Counted from the first letter of the stretch, positions 1 to 8,190 are shown. The stretch: 22,670 bases of DNA from Sporomusaceae bacterium UBA1887 (GCA_002337925.1 DDHB01000009.1:82662-105331); one strand, 5' to 3'. The notes: generated from the letters alone by a model not told the origin. Numbers and translations: made by a program.

Positions 1-536
1 CTTGCAATTAAAAAGGTAATTAATTTCAAACGCTCTACATGAATGCCCATTGCTTTAGCTGCCAGTTCATCACTGCGCAGCGCCAGACACTGCCTGCCAT
101 ACTTAGAATGCTTGTAGCTGATTACTATTGCTAAGCAAATAATAACCGTAATTAAAACTGCCCAGAAATTTGTAAACTGTGGCACCCCGGAAAGTCCGGT
201 AGCACCTCCGGTGATATTGGTCGAGTTATTCAGGGTCGCAATAATTGCTTCCCCAAATCCGAATGTAACCAGCGAAATATAATCGCGCCGTAAACGTACC
301 GTAGGAATCCCCACCATCAGTCCGGCCAAGAGTCCTGTCAGCATTGCCACAACAGCTGCTAACGGTAAAGAAAGAGCAAACGTTTTTACCAAAACGGCAG
401 AAACATATGCGCCAATCGCCAGAAAGGCGGCCTGTCCAAAAGAAAACAACCCGGTAAGACCCGTAACGAGATACACGCCGAGCACGCCAATTAAACTAAT
501 GCCCGTAAACGTAAGTGTTGATAAAATATACTCCAC
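1..536 (-). CDS. livM: Branched-chain amino acid type ABC transporter permease LivM, 3' part outside window
   Basis: This is the N-terminal 178 codons of a LivM-type inner-membrane permease of the HAAT (hydrophobic amino acid) ABC importer family; the C-terminus lies beyond the left edge. The translation begins MEYILSTLTFTGISLIGVLG and continues with hydrophobic helices, the family-typical stretch GLFSFGQAAFLAIGAY and the later ITGGATGLSGVP segment. The start is a GTG (534-536) preceded at 6 nt by AGGGGGAG; the ATG five bases upstream is in a frame that soon stops. The gene follows livH with a 13-nt gap, so the two are cotranscribed. The ATPases LivG and LivF would be expected further left but are not visible. 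Family assignment is firm. The transported substrate is not known and need not be an amino acid, because HAAT importers also carry amides, urea and aromatic acids. Confidence 0.93.
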   Translation of the reverse strand, partial: MEYILSTLTFTGISLIGVLGVYLVTGLTGLFSFGQAAFLAIGAYVSAVLVKTFALSLPLAAVVAMLTGLLAGLMVGIPTVRLRRDYISLVTFGFGEAIIATLNNSTNITGGATGLSGVPQFTNFWAVLITVIICLAIVISYKHSKYGRQCLALRSDELAAKAMGIHVERLKLITFLIA

Positions 537-549
537 GGCATGCTCCCCC

Positions 550-1440
550 TTATGCTTTTTCTTGGACAACTACACCCGCAATACCCCGCGGCCGCAGTAG
601 CAAGAACACTAACATAATGATAAATACGAATACAGGTGCCCAGCCGGCTCCCACGGAACCGATCAGGAAGATTTCAACAATACCTAATAGAACGGCACCT
701 ATTAATGCCCCGGTGATGCTGCCTAATCCGCCAATAACGGAAGCAATAAATCCCTTCACAATCATTTGGCCCAATTGAGGATAGAGCGTGTAGTTAATAC
801 CTAAAAATACACCGCTGATTCCACCCAGTACACCTGATGCAAAAAATGTTGCGGCAACGACGGCATTCGGGTCCATTCCCATGAGCTTGGCCGTGTTAAT
901 ATCAAAGGACATTGTGCGGATCGCCAGACCAATCTTGGTTTTGTACAGAACAAATAATAAGATGAGCAATGAACTTGTTGAGAAGCACAGCATTAAGAGG
1001 TCAGGTATGGCAATTGTAAAACTGCCAAAGTTAAACACCGCTGCCGGCAAAAATGACGGATACGAATAAAAGTTGCTGCTTGCAAAGATAGTTAGAACGT
1101 TTTCGAGTAAAATCCCCATTGTAATAGAAGAGATAAAATAATAGATAACGGGGCTGTTATTGCTGCGCAAACGCCTGAAAGCCACTCTCTCCACAACCAG
1201 CGCAAGCAATCCTCCTCCCAGTGCCGCTGCAACCAGGGTTGCCATAAACAAGGGCAGGGAGTCTATATAATTCATTAATACAATGGCAGCAATATAACCA
1301 ATATACGCGGTTACACTCATCAGGCCGCCATGAGAAAAGTTGGAGAACTTCAGTATATTGAAGATCAAGGCAAAGCCTACCGCTATCAATGCATAAACAG
1401 ACCCCAGCGAAATTCCGTTAATAAGCTGTTGTATTGTCAC
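550..1440 (-). CDS. livH: Branched-chain amino acid type ABC transporter permease LivH
   Basis: Full-length (296 aa) LivH-type permease, partner of LivM in a HAAT-family ABC importer in the cytoplasmic membrane. It starts MTIQQLINGISLGSVYALIA, the usual LivH opening, has the GFALIFNILKFSNFSHGG segment near residues 22-39, and the conserved ASVIGGLGSITGALIGA loop near residues 233-249 where the permease meets the ATPase. Length matches the family. The start is GTG with AAAGGAG about 11 nt upstream, a longer spacing than usual, so expression may be modest relative to livK. It sits 75 nt downstream of livK, and a strong hairpin occupies that gap. Substrate is not deducible from the permease alone. 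Confidence 0.95.
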   Translation of the reverse strand: MTIQQLINGISLGSVYALIAVGFALIFNILKFSNFSHGGLMSVTAYIGYIAAIVLMNYIDSLPLFMATLVAAALGGGLLALVVERVAFRRLRSNNSPVIYYFISSITMGILLENVLTIFASSNFYSYPSFLPAAVFNFGSFTIAIPDLLMLCFSTSSLLILLFVLYKTKIGLAIRTMSFDINTAKLMGMDPNAVVAATFFASGVLGGISGVFLGINYTLYPQLGQMIVKGFIASVIGGLGSITGALIGAVLLGIVEIFLIGSVGAGWAPVFVFIIMLVFLLLRPRGIAGVVVQEKA

Positions 1441-1479
1441 TTGGAGCTATTCTCCTTTCTTATTGCCGTTTAGCTTATT

Positions 1480-1505
1480 GCAGGGACACCGGCAAGTGTC
1501 CCTGC
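1480..1505 (-). promoter_or_regulatory. Intercistronic hairpin between livK and livH
   Basis: A perfect 10-bp inverted repeat, GCAGGGACAC / GTGTCCCTGC, with a 6-nt loop lies in the 75-nt gap after the livK stop codon. On the minus strand no T-run follows, so it is unlikely to be a complete terminator. Hairpins at this place in binding-protein-dependent transport operons commonly protect the binding-protein mRNA from 3' decay and so raise its level above the permeases. That role is inference. Confidence 0.6.
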
Positions 1506-1515
1506 CGACAATAAC

Positions 1516-2697
1516 TTACTTCATATGCTTAGCAGGTATATACCGTCCAAGATCAACATATTGACCATTTTCAATTTTATACATGACCATGGACAAGCCA
1601 ACTGGCTGATGAGTCTGCGGCGAAATGGTAATGATACCAGTAGTTCCTTGCAAACCGCTGATTTGATTCAGGCCTTGCAGAATTTTATCAGGGGAAGCGC
1701 CACCGCTTTTTTTGATTGCTTCGGCGATCACGAGTAATTTGTCATAACCCAGGTATACTTTATTGATCGGATCTTCATTGAATTTTGCTCTGTAAGCATT
1801 TTTAACTTCTGCCAATTGAGGCTCAGTGTCGGAAAAGTTATTGGCAAAATACAGGTTATTAGTGGCATCAGCGTCATTTACCAGCGCGGCAAAAGGCGGA
1901 GCAAAGTCCAGGCCGCCGACAAACGGCAGTTCCAGTCCGATCTGCTTACGTTGTTTCGCTGTAATAACCAAGTCCTGTGTATAGTTCGGTGCATACACAA
2001 CCTGTGCACCGGATTCTTTTATTTTCGATAACTGAGTTTTAAAATCTTTATCACCCTTGCCATAAACCTGCTCAATTACGATTTCAGCGCCTGCTGATTT
2101 AGCATAGGCTTTAAAAGGAGCAACTAGCGAAACAGCATAAGCATTGGATTGATCATAGAAAATAGCAATTTTTTTCATGCCCAGTTTTTCAATAGCAAAG
2201 CTTGCCATGATTTCCCCATATTGGGTAGCACTGGGCTGAACGAGAAACATGGAAGGATGTACCTTACCATCTTCGGCAACGGTTGCACGAGGATCAGCAA
2301 AGCTGCCTACTAATGCTACTTTTTTGTTATCGGCAATAGGAGCAAGTCCAATACCGATATTACTGATAGGAGGTCCAACAACGGCAACTGCCTTCTCCTG
2401 GTCTACCAAACGATTGTAAGCTTTAATGGCTTCTTGCACGTCACCCTTGGTATCCATTGTCAGCAATTTTACTTTACTGCCATTAAGGCCACCTTGGGCA
2501 TTAATTTTTTCTACTGCCAGCTCCGCACCGCGGGTAACGGCATTGCCCAAAACCGAAGTGGGACCGCTCATATCCTGAAGATTTCCAATAACGATTTCTT
2601 TTGCTCCTGAGCTAGAACTTGAAGAGGAGCCACATCCCGCAAACAGACTGCTAATCAAAAATAACCCCATTATGGCTAAGATAGTAATTTTCTTCAT
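1516..2697 (-). CDS. livK: Branched-chain amino acid type ABC transporter substrate-binding lipoprotein LivK
   Basis: Periplasmic-binding-protein type I lipoprotein that would capture the ligand for LivHM. The chosen start (ATG 2695-2697) gives MKKITILAIMGLFLISSLFA followed by G-C and a serine run: a lysine-rich start, hydrophobic core, lipobox LFAGC and serine linker. The mature part begins EIVIGNLQDMSGPTSVLGNA, the standard Leu/Ile/Val-binding fold opening, and ends near KIENGQYVDLGRY. The longest reading frame starts two codons earlier at 2703, but AGGAGG (2704-2709) directly abuts that ATG; it stands 6 nt from the chosen one, so the protein is 393 aa. Strong SD plus the downstream hairpin suggest high expression. 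The ligand cannot be read from the sequence; the neighbouring oxidoreductases suggest a carboxylate or enoate-like compound rather than a plain amino acid, but this is inference. Confidence 0.94.
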   Translation of the reverse strand: MKKITILAIMGLFLISSLFAGCGSSSSSSSGAKEIVIGNLQDMSGPTSVLGNAVTRGAELAVEKINAQGGLNGSKVKLLTMDTKGDVQEAIKAYNRLVDQEKAVAVVGPPISNIGIGLAPIADNKKVALVGSFADPRATVAEDGKVHPSMFLVQPSATQYGEIMASFAIEKLGMKKIAIFYDQSNAYAVSLVAPFKAYAKSAGAEIVIEQVYGKGDKDFKTQLSKIKESGAQVVYAPNYTQDLVITAKQRKQIGLELPFVGGLDFAPPFAALVNDADATNNLYFANNFSDTEPQLAEVKNAYRAKFNEDPINKVYLGYDKLLVIAEAIKKSGGASPDKILQGLNQISGLQGTTGIITISPQTHQPVGLSMVMYKIENGQYVDLGRYIPAKHMK

Positions 2698-2740
2698 ATC
2701 CATCCTCCTGTAAGTTTTTAGATAACAGACTAACTTAATT

Positions 2741-3841
2741 CTAGGGAATAAGCACTGCCTTTAATGCCTCACGGCTATTCATAACCGCAAGAGCGTCATT
2801 TGCTTCAGCCAGACTAAAGCGATGGGTGATCATTTTCTTGAATAGGTCCTTATTTTTCTGCATGAGTTCAAGCGACATGTGAGTGTGTCGGGTACTGCTA
2901 ACCCAAACTCCCTGTATCTTGAGATTCTTTTTGACAACATCTTCAAAAAAATCTACCTTACAGTCACCTGGGGGCTGTGAAAATCCGACCGACACATATG
3001 CTCCGCCCTTACGCACCAGCTTTAGGCCTTCGTGCACTGCGCCAGGATCGCCGGCAGCTTCCAACACCATATCAACCCCCCGGCCTCCGGTCCGGCTGAG
3101 AATGTACTCCCTCCTTTCTTCGATACTGGTTGTACGGCGGTTTAAGATTTCGGTTGCTCCGAATTCTTTGCAGAGCTCGAGACGATTTTCTGATCCGCCG
3201 GTTACAAAAATCTGACTGGCGCCAAGGTGTTTGGCAAATACAGCTCCATATACTCCTAACGGCCCCGGCCCCTGCACCAAAATACTGCCTCCAAAAGGAA
3301 CAGTATGGTGATCAAAGGCATGAGCGACGGTAGCGCCCGCACATGAGGCAGAAACTAATACTGCCGGATCAATATCTTCGGTTATTTTAAACAAATTGGT
3401 AGTTGCAGAAAGTACAATGTGTTCAGCATAGCATCCGTTTAGATGCGGTGCTTCGTGAAGGGCACGATTGATTCCATATACTTTGCGGTTTGCACACAGC
3501 CACGGTTCATTAAGAACGGCGCAGGCATAACATGCGTTACAGGTTACACCCCGGTCCCAAAGAATCCGGTCTCCTGGCTTCAATTGCTCACCGGTTACAT
3601 ATTTTTTACTCCCTTTTACTTCCACTACCGTACCTACGCCCTCATGGCCAAGGATGATGGGCAGCGGCGTACGCTCGTCCTCGCCTTTCCACATATGGAC
3701 ATCAGAGCCACAGACCCCGGCTGCATCAATTTTCACCAGTACCTGCGATTCTTCTAGCACAGGTAGTTCAAATTCCCTCATTACAAGTGGAGCATTAAAG
3801 CCCTCCAGCACCATAGCCTTAATTTTCAAGAAAACCATCAT
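2741..3841 (-). CDS. Zinc-dependent alcohol dehydrogenase (MDR superfamily)
   Basis: Medium-chain NAD(P)-dependent dehydrogenase of 366 aa. Catalytic zinc ligands are visible as GVCGSD (Cys44), GHE (His66-Glu67) and probably Cys167 in SASCAGATVAHA. The structural zinc lobe is Cys101, 104, 107 and 116. The Rossmann glycine motif is GPGPLG at about 191-196. The extended gap before the fourth structural cysteine (8 residues) is slightly longer than the common 7. It would interconvert an alcohol and a carbonyl in the cytoplasm; the substrate is unknown. It starts 11 nt after the stop of the OYE-type reductase gene, so both act in the same pathway. The start is uncertain: AGGTGAAAGG precedes two adjacent ATGs (3841, 3838), and a TTG six codons in would give the usual LKIKAMVLEG opening. 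Confidence 0.92.
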   Translation of the reverse strand: MMVFLKIKAMVLEGFNAPLVMREFELPVLEESQVLVKIDAAGVCGSDVHMWKGEDERTPLPIILGHEGVGTVVEVKGSKKYVTGEQLKPGDRILWDRGVTCNACYACAVLNEPWLCANRKVYGINRALHEAPHLNGCYAEHIVLSATTNLFKITEDIDPAVLVSASCAGATVAHAFDHHTVPFGGSILVQGPGPLGVYGAVFAKHLGASQIFVTGGSENRLELCKEFGATEILNRRTTSIEERREYILSRTGGRGVDMVLEAAGDPGAVHEGLKLVRKGGAYVSVGFSQPPGDCKVDFFEDVVKKNLKIQGVWVSSTRHTHMSLELMQKNKDLFKKMITHRFSLAEANDALAVMNSREALKAVLIP

Positions 3842-3852
3842 CCTTTCACCTG

Positions 3853-5208
3853 TTAAACATGTTCAGCAACTTCACCAGTTTCAAAGGGTGGCTTACCCTC
3901 CCGGCCTTTGCGATAAATAGCAGCATATGTATCAGCATCTCGGGGGACGCAGCCTGTACAGCCGCCATCGCGCATAATGATTGTACATTTACTGCAGGCT
4001 ATACAGATCTTACGTGAATCAAAGCTGCCCTGCCGCAGTAAATCCTTAGCAAAATCAGGATAGGCAAATGCCTGGCGTCCGAAACCGACTAACTTCATCC
4101 AGCCTTGTTCCAAACATCCGGCCGCTACGTGGGGTGCAAACTGCCTAAGCCAGCTAAATCCTGTTCCCATAACGACTGCTTTAGGTACAGCCTGCTGCAT
4201 CACTTTTGCTGCCTGAAGCAGCATTGCCACATTCTGCAAGGGATGAAAAGGGGGTATGTAGCTGCCCGTATCATAAGGCCTGTTAACGTGAGGATTATAA
4301 TAAGGATTACCCAATGTAATATTAAAAAGCGCTACTCCTTTTCCAGCTAACAGCTGAATTAGCTGAACCGGCTCAGTAAAGTCAGGTTTATGGTAATCGG
4401 TCTTGTCAACACCCCAGCCATTGGGGACTCCGTCATAGACCCCCAGGCGGACAACAATCTGAAGCCGATCACCTAACTTGGCTTTTACTTTATCAATAAT
4501 ATTCACTAATAGCCGGGTACGATTTTCAAAACTTCCTCCATAATGGCCTGTCCGAGTGTGACCAGCAAGCAATTCTCCCAGCAAATAGCCGTGACAGCAT
4601 TTAATATCTACAGCGTCGAAACCGGCCTCAGCAGCAATTACCGCCGCCTTAACATATTGGTCCTCAAGCTCAGCTAACTCTTCATCCGTAATCATATGGA
4701 AACCAGGTAGGAGTTTAGCTTCAAGATGAGTTGCTCGAGTCGCAATAATCGGACTGGGAGCATCTCCAGGCCTGCTGTTGCGCCCAGAGTGAGTTAGCTG
4801 TAAGACAGTAAAGGGTCTGGCATTGCCTGCCTCACTGGATGCCTGAAGAGACTGGTTAAGCATACCCGCAAGTTCTGCCTGTGTATGCTCATTAATTTGT
4901 AATTGGCGGGGATTGGCCCTGCCTTCACTGACTACCGCCGTAGCCTCAAACCATAAAAGACCTGCTCCACCCTTTGCAAAGCGTTCATAGCGCCGTTTAG
5001 TTAATTCGCTGGGCATACCGTCCGGTGTTCCATCGCACCCTTCCATTGGGTGAATTCCCAGGGTGTTAGGAACAACTGCGCCAGACAGAGAAACACTTTG
5101 ATTAAAAATCTCCATGTTTTCGGAACAGGGAATATCCAGGCCTAATCTCACTATATCCTGCTTCAAGTCCTCTAATGTCTTGTAGTGAAAGCGAACATGT
5201 TCCGTCAA
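3853..5208 (-). CDS. Old yellow enzyme-type NADH:flavin oxidoreductase with a C-terminal Fe-S motif
   Basis: FMN-binding TIM-barrel oxidoreductase of the OYE / 2-enoate reductase / dienoyl-CoA reductase family. Seen in sequence: MEGCDGTPDG in the N-terminal strand region, LQLTHSGR, the catalytic/FMN-region HGYLLGELL (about residues 206-214), GGSFENRTR (about 224-232), and a cysteine cluster CIACSKC...CTGC (Cys402, 405, 408, 417, 420) placed like the [4Fe-4S] ligands of 2,4-dienoyl-CoA reductase. The protein stops after the barrel (451 aa), so it lacks the C-terminal FAD/NAD(P) domains of the 650-670 aa enoate reductases and needs a partner or uses NADH directly. The longest frame starts at ATG 5223, but GGAGGAG lies inside it; a TTG at 5206-5208 sits 5 nt after that SD and is the better start. 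It lies 33 nt after the LacI-type regulator gene. The substrate is probably an activated C=C bond. Confidence 0.9.
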   Translation of the reverse strand: MTEHVRFHYKTLEDLKQDIVRLGLDIPCSENMEIFNQSVSLSGAVVPNTLGIHPMEGCDGTPDGMPSELTKRRYERFAKGGAGLLWFEATAVVSEGRANPRQLQINEHTQAELAGMLNQSLQASSEAGNARPFTVLQLTHSGRNSRPGDAPSPIIATRATHLEAKLLPGFHMITDEELAELEDQYVKAAVIAAEAGFDAVDIKCCHGYLLGELLAGHTRTGHYGGSFENRTRLLVNIIDKVKAKLGDRLQIVVRLGVYDGVPNGWGVDKTDYHKPDFTEPVQLIQLLAGKGVALFNITLGNPYYNPHVNRPYDTGSYIPPFHPLQNVAMLLQAAKVMQQAVPKAVVMGTGFSWLRQFAPHVAAGCLEQGWMKLVGFGRQAFAYPDFAKDLLRQGSFDSRKICIACSKCTIIMRDGGCTGCVPRDADTYAAIYRKGREGKPPFETGEVAEHV

Positions 5209-5241
5209 AAGTACTCCTCCCATTCTTTTATCATGTGTTTG

Positions 5242-6234
5242 TCAAATTACCGAGCCTCGTACTATTACCTTCGCAGCAAGTACATCTATCCTCGGTTTTT
5301 CAGTTCGTTTTTCTTCAATCATACTGATTAGCCGCTCACAAGCCTTAGCTCCCATTTCATAAAATGGCTGAGCTACCGTTGTCAGGGGGGGATCAAGCAA
5401 AGGGGCAAAATCAAGATTATCAAATCCCATAATAGATATATCACCAGGTACGCTCAGGCCATAATCTTTCACAGCCCGTATTGCACCTAATGCTTTAGGA
5501 TCATTGGTAGCAAAAAAAGCATCAACTTTTGCTCCCGACTCTAAGATACCCTTTGTAGCCAAGTAAGCGTCCTCACCGCCTTCCACGCCATGAACAATTG
5601 CCTGCTCAGGTAAGGGCAGTCCCGCTTCTTCCATTGCTTTTTTATAGCCGGAAAACCTTTCCTCATACAAGGTAAGTTCCAAAGGCCCATTAATCAATCC
5701 AATATTTGTAAGTCCCCGGGAAATCAGGTATTTTACTGCCTGATAGGAGCTGTTGAAGTTATCCAAAACAACAGCATTCACTCTGCACTCCAACTGTCGC
5801 AGCAGCAGTACAACAGGAAAGCCTTCCGTTTCTAAATCAATAATATTCTGCGCACCTGGCCGGGCTGTCGAAAAAATAAATCCATCAACCAAACGGCTCC
5901 TGAGCGTTTCAATATAAAATCTTTCTTGTTCAAAGTCCTCATCGGTGTTGCATAAAACGACTACGTAACCATTCTTTTTGGCAACATCCTCAATACCGCG
6001 TATTGCCGCAGGAAATACCAGACTGCGAACATTAGGTATAACTAAGCCAATCGTTTTAGTAGATACCCCCTTTAAGCCCTGAGCAATTACGTTAGGGCGA
6101 TAGCGCAACTCGGCAATCGCTGCCAGAACTCTATTTTTAGTTTCCTCAGCCACGGGAATTTTTCCACCAATGACGCGGGATACTGTACTTGGCGATACAT
6201 TTGCCTTTTTGGCAACTTCCTTAATATCTGACAA
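5242..6234 (-). CDS. LacI-family transcriptional regulator
   Basis: Cytoplasmic DNA-binding regulator of 330 aa with the standard LacI/GalR layout. The N-terminal helix-turn-helix covers residues 2-25 (SDIKEVAKKANVSPSTVSRV), followed by the hinge helix region RYRPNVIAQGLKG and a periplasmic-binding-like effector domain beginning TIGLVIPNV. The start is TTG (6232-6234), with GGAGGG 6 nt upstream. It is the first gene of the minus-strand cluster, 33 nt before the OYE gene, so it probably controls its own operon. A 36-bp inverted repeat 26 nt upstream of the start is the likely operator. LacI regulators usually sense sugars, so one controlling an OYE-dehydrogenase-HAAT importer cluster is atypical. 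The effector is unknown. Confidence 0.94.
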   Translation of the reverse strand: MSDIKEVAKKANVSPSTVSRVIGGKIPVAEETKNRVLAAIAELRYRPNVIAQGLKGVSTKTIGLVIPNVRSLVFPAAIRGIEDVAKKNGYVVVLCNTDEDFEQERFYIETLRSRLVDGFIFSTARPGAQNIIDLETEGFPVVLLLRQLECRVNAVVLDNFNSSYQAVKYLISRGLTNIGLINGPLELTLYEERFSGYKKAMEEAGLPLPEQAIVHGVEGGEDAYLATKGILESGAKVDAFFATNDPKALGAIRAVKDYGLSVPGDISIMGFDNLDFAPLLDPPLTTVAQPFYEMGAKACERLISMIEEKRTEKPRIDVLAAKVIVRGSVI

Positions 6235-6259
6235 AATTGACCCTCCAATTATTTAACGA

Positions 6260-6295
6260 ACTTATGAAATCGTTTGTGGTAACGTTTTCATAAGT
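6260..6295. promoter_or_regulatory. 36-bp inverted repeat, likely LacI-family operator
   Basis: The arms ACTTATGAAATCGTT and AACGTTTTCATAAGT are inverted copies with one mismatch in 15 positions, around a 6-nt spacer TGTGGT. Each arm contains the CG-centred core typical of LacI/GalR operators: the right side read on the minus strand gives TGAAAACGTTACCA, which fits the cre-like consensus TGWAANCGNTNNCA. The element lies just upstream of the LacI-type gene, so autoregulation of the whole minus-strand operon is likely. Regulation by CcpA instead of, or besides, the local regulator is possible. An additional small palindrome (ACATTC-TT-GAATGT, 6297-6310) directly adjoins it. Confidence 0.6.
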
Positions 6296-6385
6296 CACAT
6301 TCTTGAATGTTCTGCAAATTCCTTCTTTTGCGAATATTATTTTTATACAGTCTACATTCCTTTTCACTATCCCCATCGACATGAC

Positions 6386-6414
6386 TTGACTAAATTATCT
6401 AAAAAGAGTACTAT
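6386..6414 (+). promoter_or_regulatory. Sigma-A type promoter for the hutP-like gene
   Basis: TTGACT (6386-6391) and TACTAT (6409-6414) are separated by 17 bp, close to the consensus -35/-10 arrangement. Transcription would begin near 6421, about 20 nt before the hutP-like start codon. Confidence 0.7.
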
Positions 6415-6442
6415 TATTTATGAGAGATAGAGGGTATAAACA

Positions 6443-6904
6443 ATGAGTGAAAAAAACTGTGCTTTTATGTCCCAAAGCATCCGTAGTGTTGCTACAGCAG
6501 CCATGATTCTGGCGCTGACCAGGACAATGGAAGATGAGGCAACTGCAAAAAAAATGTTGGCAGAGCAAGGCTATAAGTTTGTAGTTACTGAAGTTGGCGG
6601 AAAATCCCTAGTAGGTGATTTCCAGGAAAAAACAACAAAAGCTGTTTTGGGTGCTGCCTTAAATAGCGGCATTATTTCGAAATCACCAACTAACTACCAC
6701 GCATTATTACACGCTGCTGATGAAGCGAAGCGCGGCATATTAATTAATGTTGCCAGCAGTTGCAGTTTAGCAGTTAAAATAGCTATTGTGCGTGATGCCT
6801 CCTGGATAGCTGTTGCTTTGTTTGGCGAATCGGCACTGCATCCTTTGACCAACCACGAAAGAGCTGGCTTAGGAATCATGCATCTAGGTTCGCAGGATGA
6901 ATAA
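6443..6904 (+). CDS. hutP: HutP family protein (histidine-responsive RNA-binding antiterminator family)
   Basis: 153-aa protein matching HutP over its length. In Bacillus subtilis HutP binds L-histidine and Mg2+, then binds RNA and prevents termination in front of the histidine-utilisation operon. Seen here: GIISKS..NYHALLHAADEAKRG, then WIAVALFGES...HPLTNHERAGLGIMHL at the C-terminus, the counterpart of the Bacillus segment ending GLEHETFGVGINHI. His86 and His90 (the HxxxH pair) and His138 match the three known Mg2+-binding histidines. The gene has its own promoter, and no hut gene is visible; its downstream neighbours are a terminator and a CoA-transferase. Family identity is firm, while its RNA target and whether it still responds to histidine are unknown. 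SD is weak: AGAGGG at about 6428-6433. Confidence 0.9.
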   Translation: MSEKNCAFMSQSIRSVATAAMILALTRTMEDEATAKKMLAEQGYKFVVTEVGGKSLVGDFQEKTTKAVLGAALNSGIISKSPTNYHALLHAADEAKRGILINVASSCSLAVKIAIVRDASWIAVALFGESALHPLTNHERAGLGIMHLGSQDE

Positions 6905-6935
6905 CTTAAAAAACATGAGAATATATGAGTGATAG

Positions 6936-6975
6936 AGGGACAGAGTGGAATACTAATTTCAACCTGTCCCTTTTT
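6936..6975 (+). terminator. Rho-independent terminator or attenuator between hutP and the CoA-transferase gene
   Basis: The stem AGGGACAG / CTGTCCCT (6936-6943 and 6964-6971) closes a 20-nt loop and is followed by a T-run and AT-rich sequence. It ends hutP transcription, or, since HutP proteins act on terminators, it could be a regulated attenuator for the gene at 7012. I found no three NAG triplets at the 7-nt period of the Bacillus HutP site here. Confidence 0.65.
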
Positions 6976-7011
6976 ATATTACTAAAATAAAAATGTGAGG
7001 AGAGATTAAGT

Positions 7012-8190
7012 ATGAAATTACTTGGAGGACTTCGCGTCTTAGACTTGAGCAGAGTACTTGCCGGACCATATTGCACGATGATGTTAGCTGATTATGGTGC
7101 CGATATCATTAAAATCGAGCCCCCGGTAGTGGGAGATGACTCTCGCGCCTTTGGTCCTTTTATCGGTAAAGAAAGTGCTTACTTTATGAGCCTTAACCGC
7201 AATAAAAGATCGATTGAATTAAACTTCAAACGCCAGGAAGAATGCGACCTGTTTAAAGAAATGGTTAAGGAAGCTGACGTAGTTGTTGAAAACTATCGTC
7301 CCGGCACCATGGAAAAATTCGGTCTTGGCTATGAAGACTTAAAAGCTATTAATCCTAAAATCATCTATGCTGCATGCTCGGGCTTCGGTCACACCGGCCC
7401 TTATCGCGATAAACCGGCCTATGATATCATCGTTCAGGCGATGGGCGGCATCATGAGCATCACTGGTCCGGAAAATGGTGATCCAACCCGTGTAGGCGCT
7501 TCCGTAGGCGACGTCATGGCTGGTATGTTTACAGCTTATGGCGTAATGCTTGCACTTTATCACCGTGAACGTACCGGCGAAGGTCAAAAGATTGATGTCG
7601 GTATGCTGGACTGCCAGGTTGCCGTACTGGAAAATGCCATTGCCCGCTACGTTACTTCCGGCAATGTTCCTGGACCATTAGGCAATCGTCATCCTTCGAT
7701 TACACCATTCTCATCCTTTACCGCAAAAGACGGCTACATCATCGTTGGCGCTGGTAATGCACGGTTATGGGATCGCCTCTGCACCATTTTGGAACGCCCT
7801 GACCTGATTAATGACGAGCGCTTCAGTACAAATGCCCTGCGTACAGCCAATGTTAATGAGCTGATGACCATATTAAATGCCGTCTTCATTAATAAAACCA
7901 TCAATGAGTGGCTGGAATTACTCGAAGAAGCCGGTCTTCCCTGCGCACCAATCAACACAGTTGACCGCATTGTAAATGACCCGCATATTGCTGCAAGAAA
8001 TATGATTGTCGAAGTTGAGCATCCCGTGGCAGGCAAGCTCAAAATGCCAGGAGTTCCTGTTAAATTATCGGCAACTCCCGGCTCAGTTGATTTTCCTGCT
8101 CCGCTTCTTGGACAGCACACACATGAAATTCTCAAAGAAGTTCTTGGCTGGGACGAAGAAAAAACTACCCAGTTCTTTAAAGGTAAGTAA
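7012..8190 (+). CDS. Class III CoA-transferase, CaiB/BaiF family
   Basis: 392-aa cytoplasmic family III CoA-transferase, which moves CoA between carboxylic acids through an aspartyl-CoA intermediate. The N-terminus KLLGGLRVLDLSRVLAGPYC, the segment VVENYRPGTMEKFGLGYEDL and the catalytic Asp167 in VGASVGDVMAGMF are all present, and length is typical. The start has GAGGAGA about 8 nt upstream. The acyl substrate cannot be assigned: formyl-CoA, crotonobetainyl-CoA, succinyl-CoA:benzylsuccinate and bile-acid enzymes all share these features. It is followed by a DUF3870 gene, a hairpin of 12 bp lying between them. Codon usage looks like that of the neighbours. Confidence 0.94.
   Translation: MKLLGGLRVLDLSRVLAGPYCTMMLADYGADIIKIEPPVVGDDSRAFGPFIGKESAYFMSLNRNKRSIELNFKRQEECDLFKEMVKEADVVVENYRPGTMEKFGLGYEDLKAINPKIIYAACSGFGHTGPYRDKPAYDIIVQAMGGIMSITGPENGDPTRVGASVGDVMAGMFTAYGVMLALYHRERTGEGQKIDVGMLDCQVAVLENAIARYVTSGNVPGPLGNRHPSITPFSSFTAKDGYIIVGAGNARLWDRLCTILERPDLINDERFSTNALRTANVNELMTILNAVFINKTINEWLELLEEAGLPCAPINTVDRIVNDPHIAARNMIVEVEHPVAGKLKMPGVPVKLSATPGSVDFPAPLLGQHTHEILKEVLGWDEEKTTQFFKGK

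Noticed and set aside
6905..7011. HutP-type binding site (three NAG triplets every 7 nt) before the CoA-transferase gene
   Set aside because: AG dinucleotides are frequent in 6918-6945 but their spacings (10, 6, 2, 6, 2) do not give the required 7-nt period.
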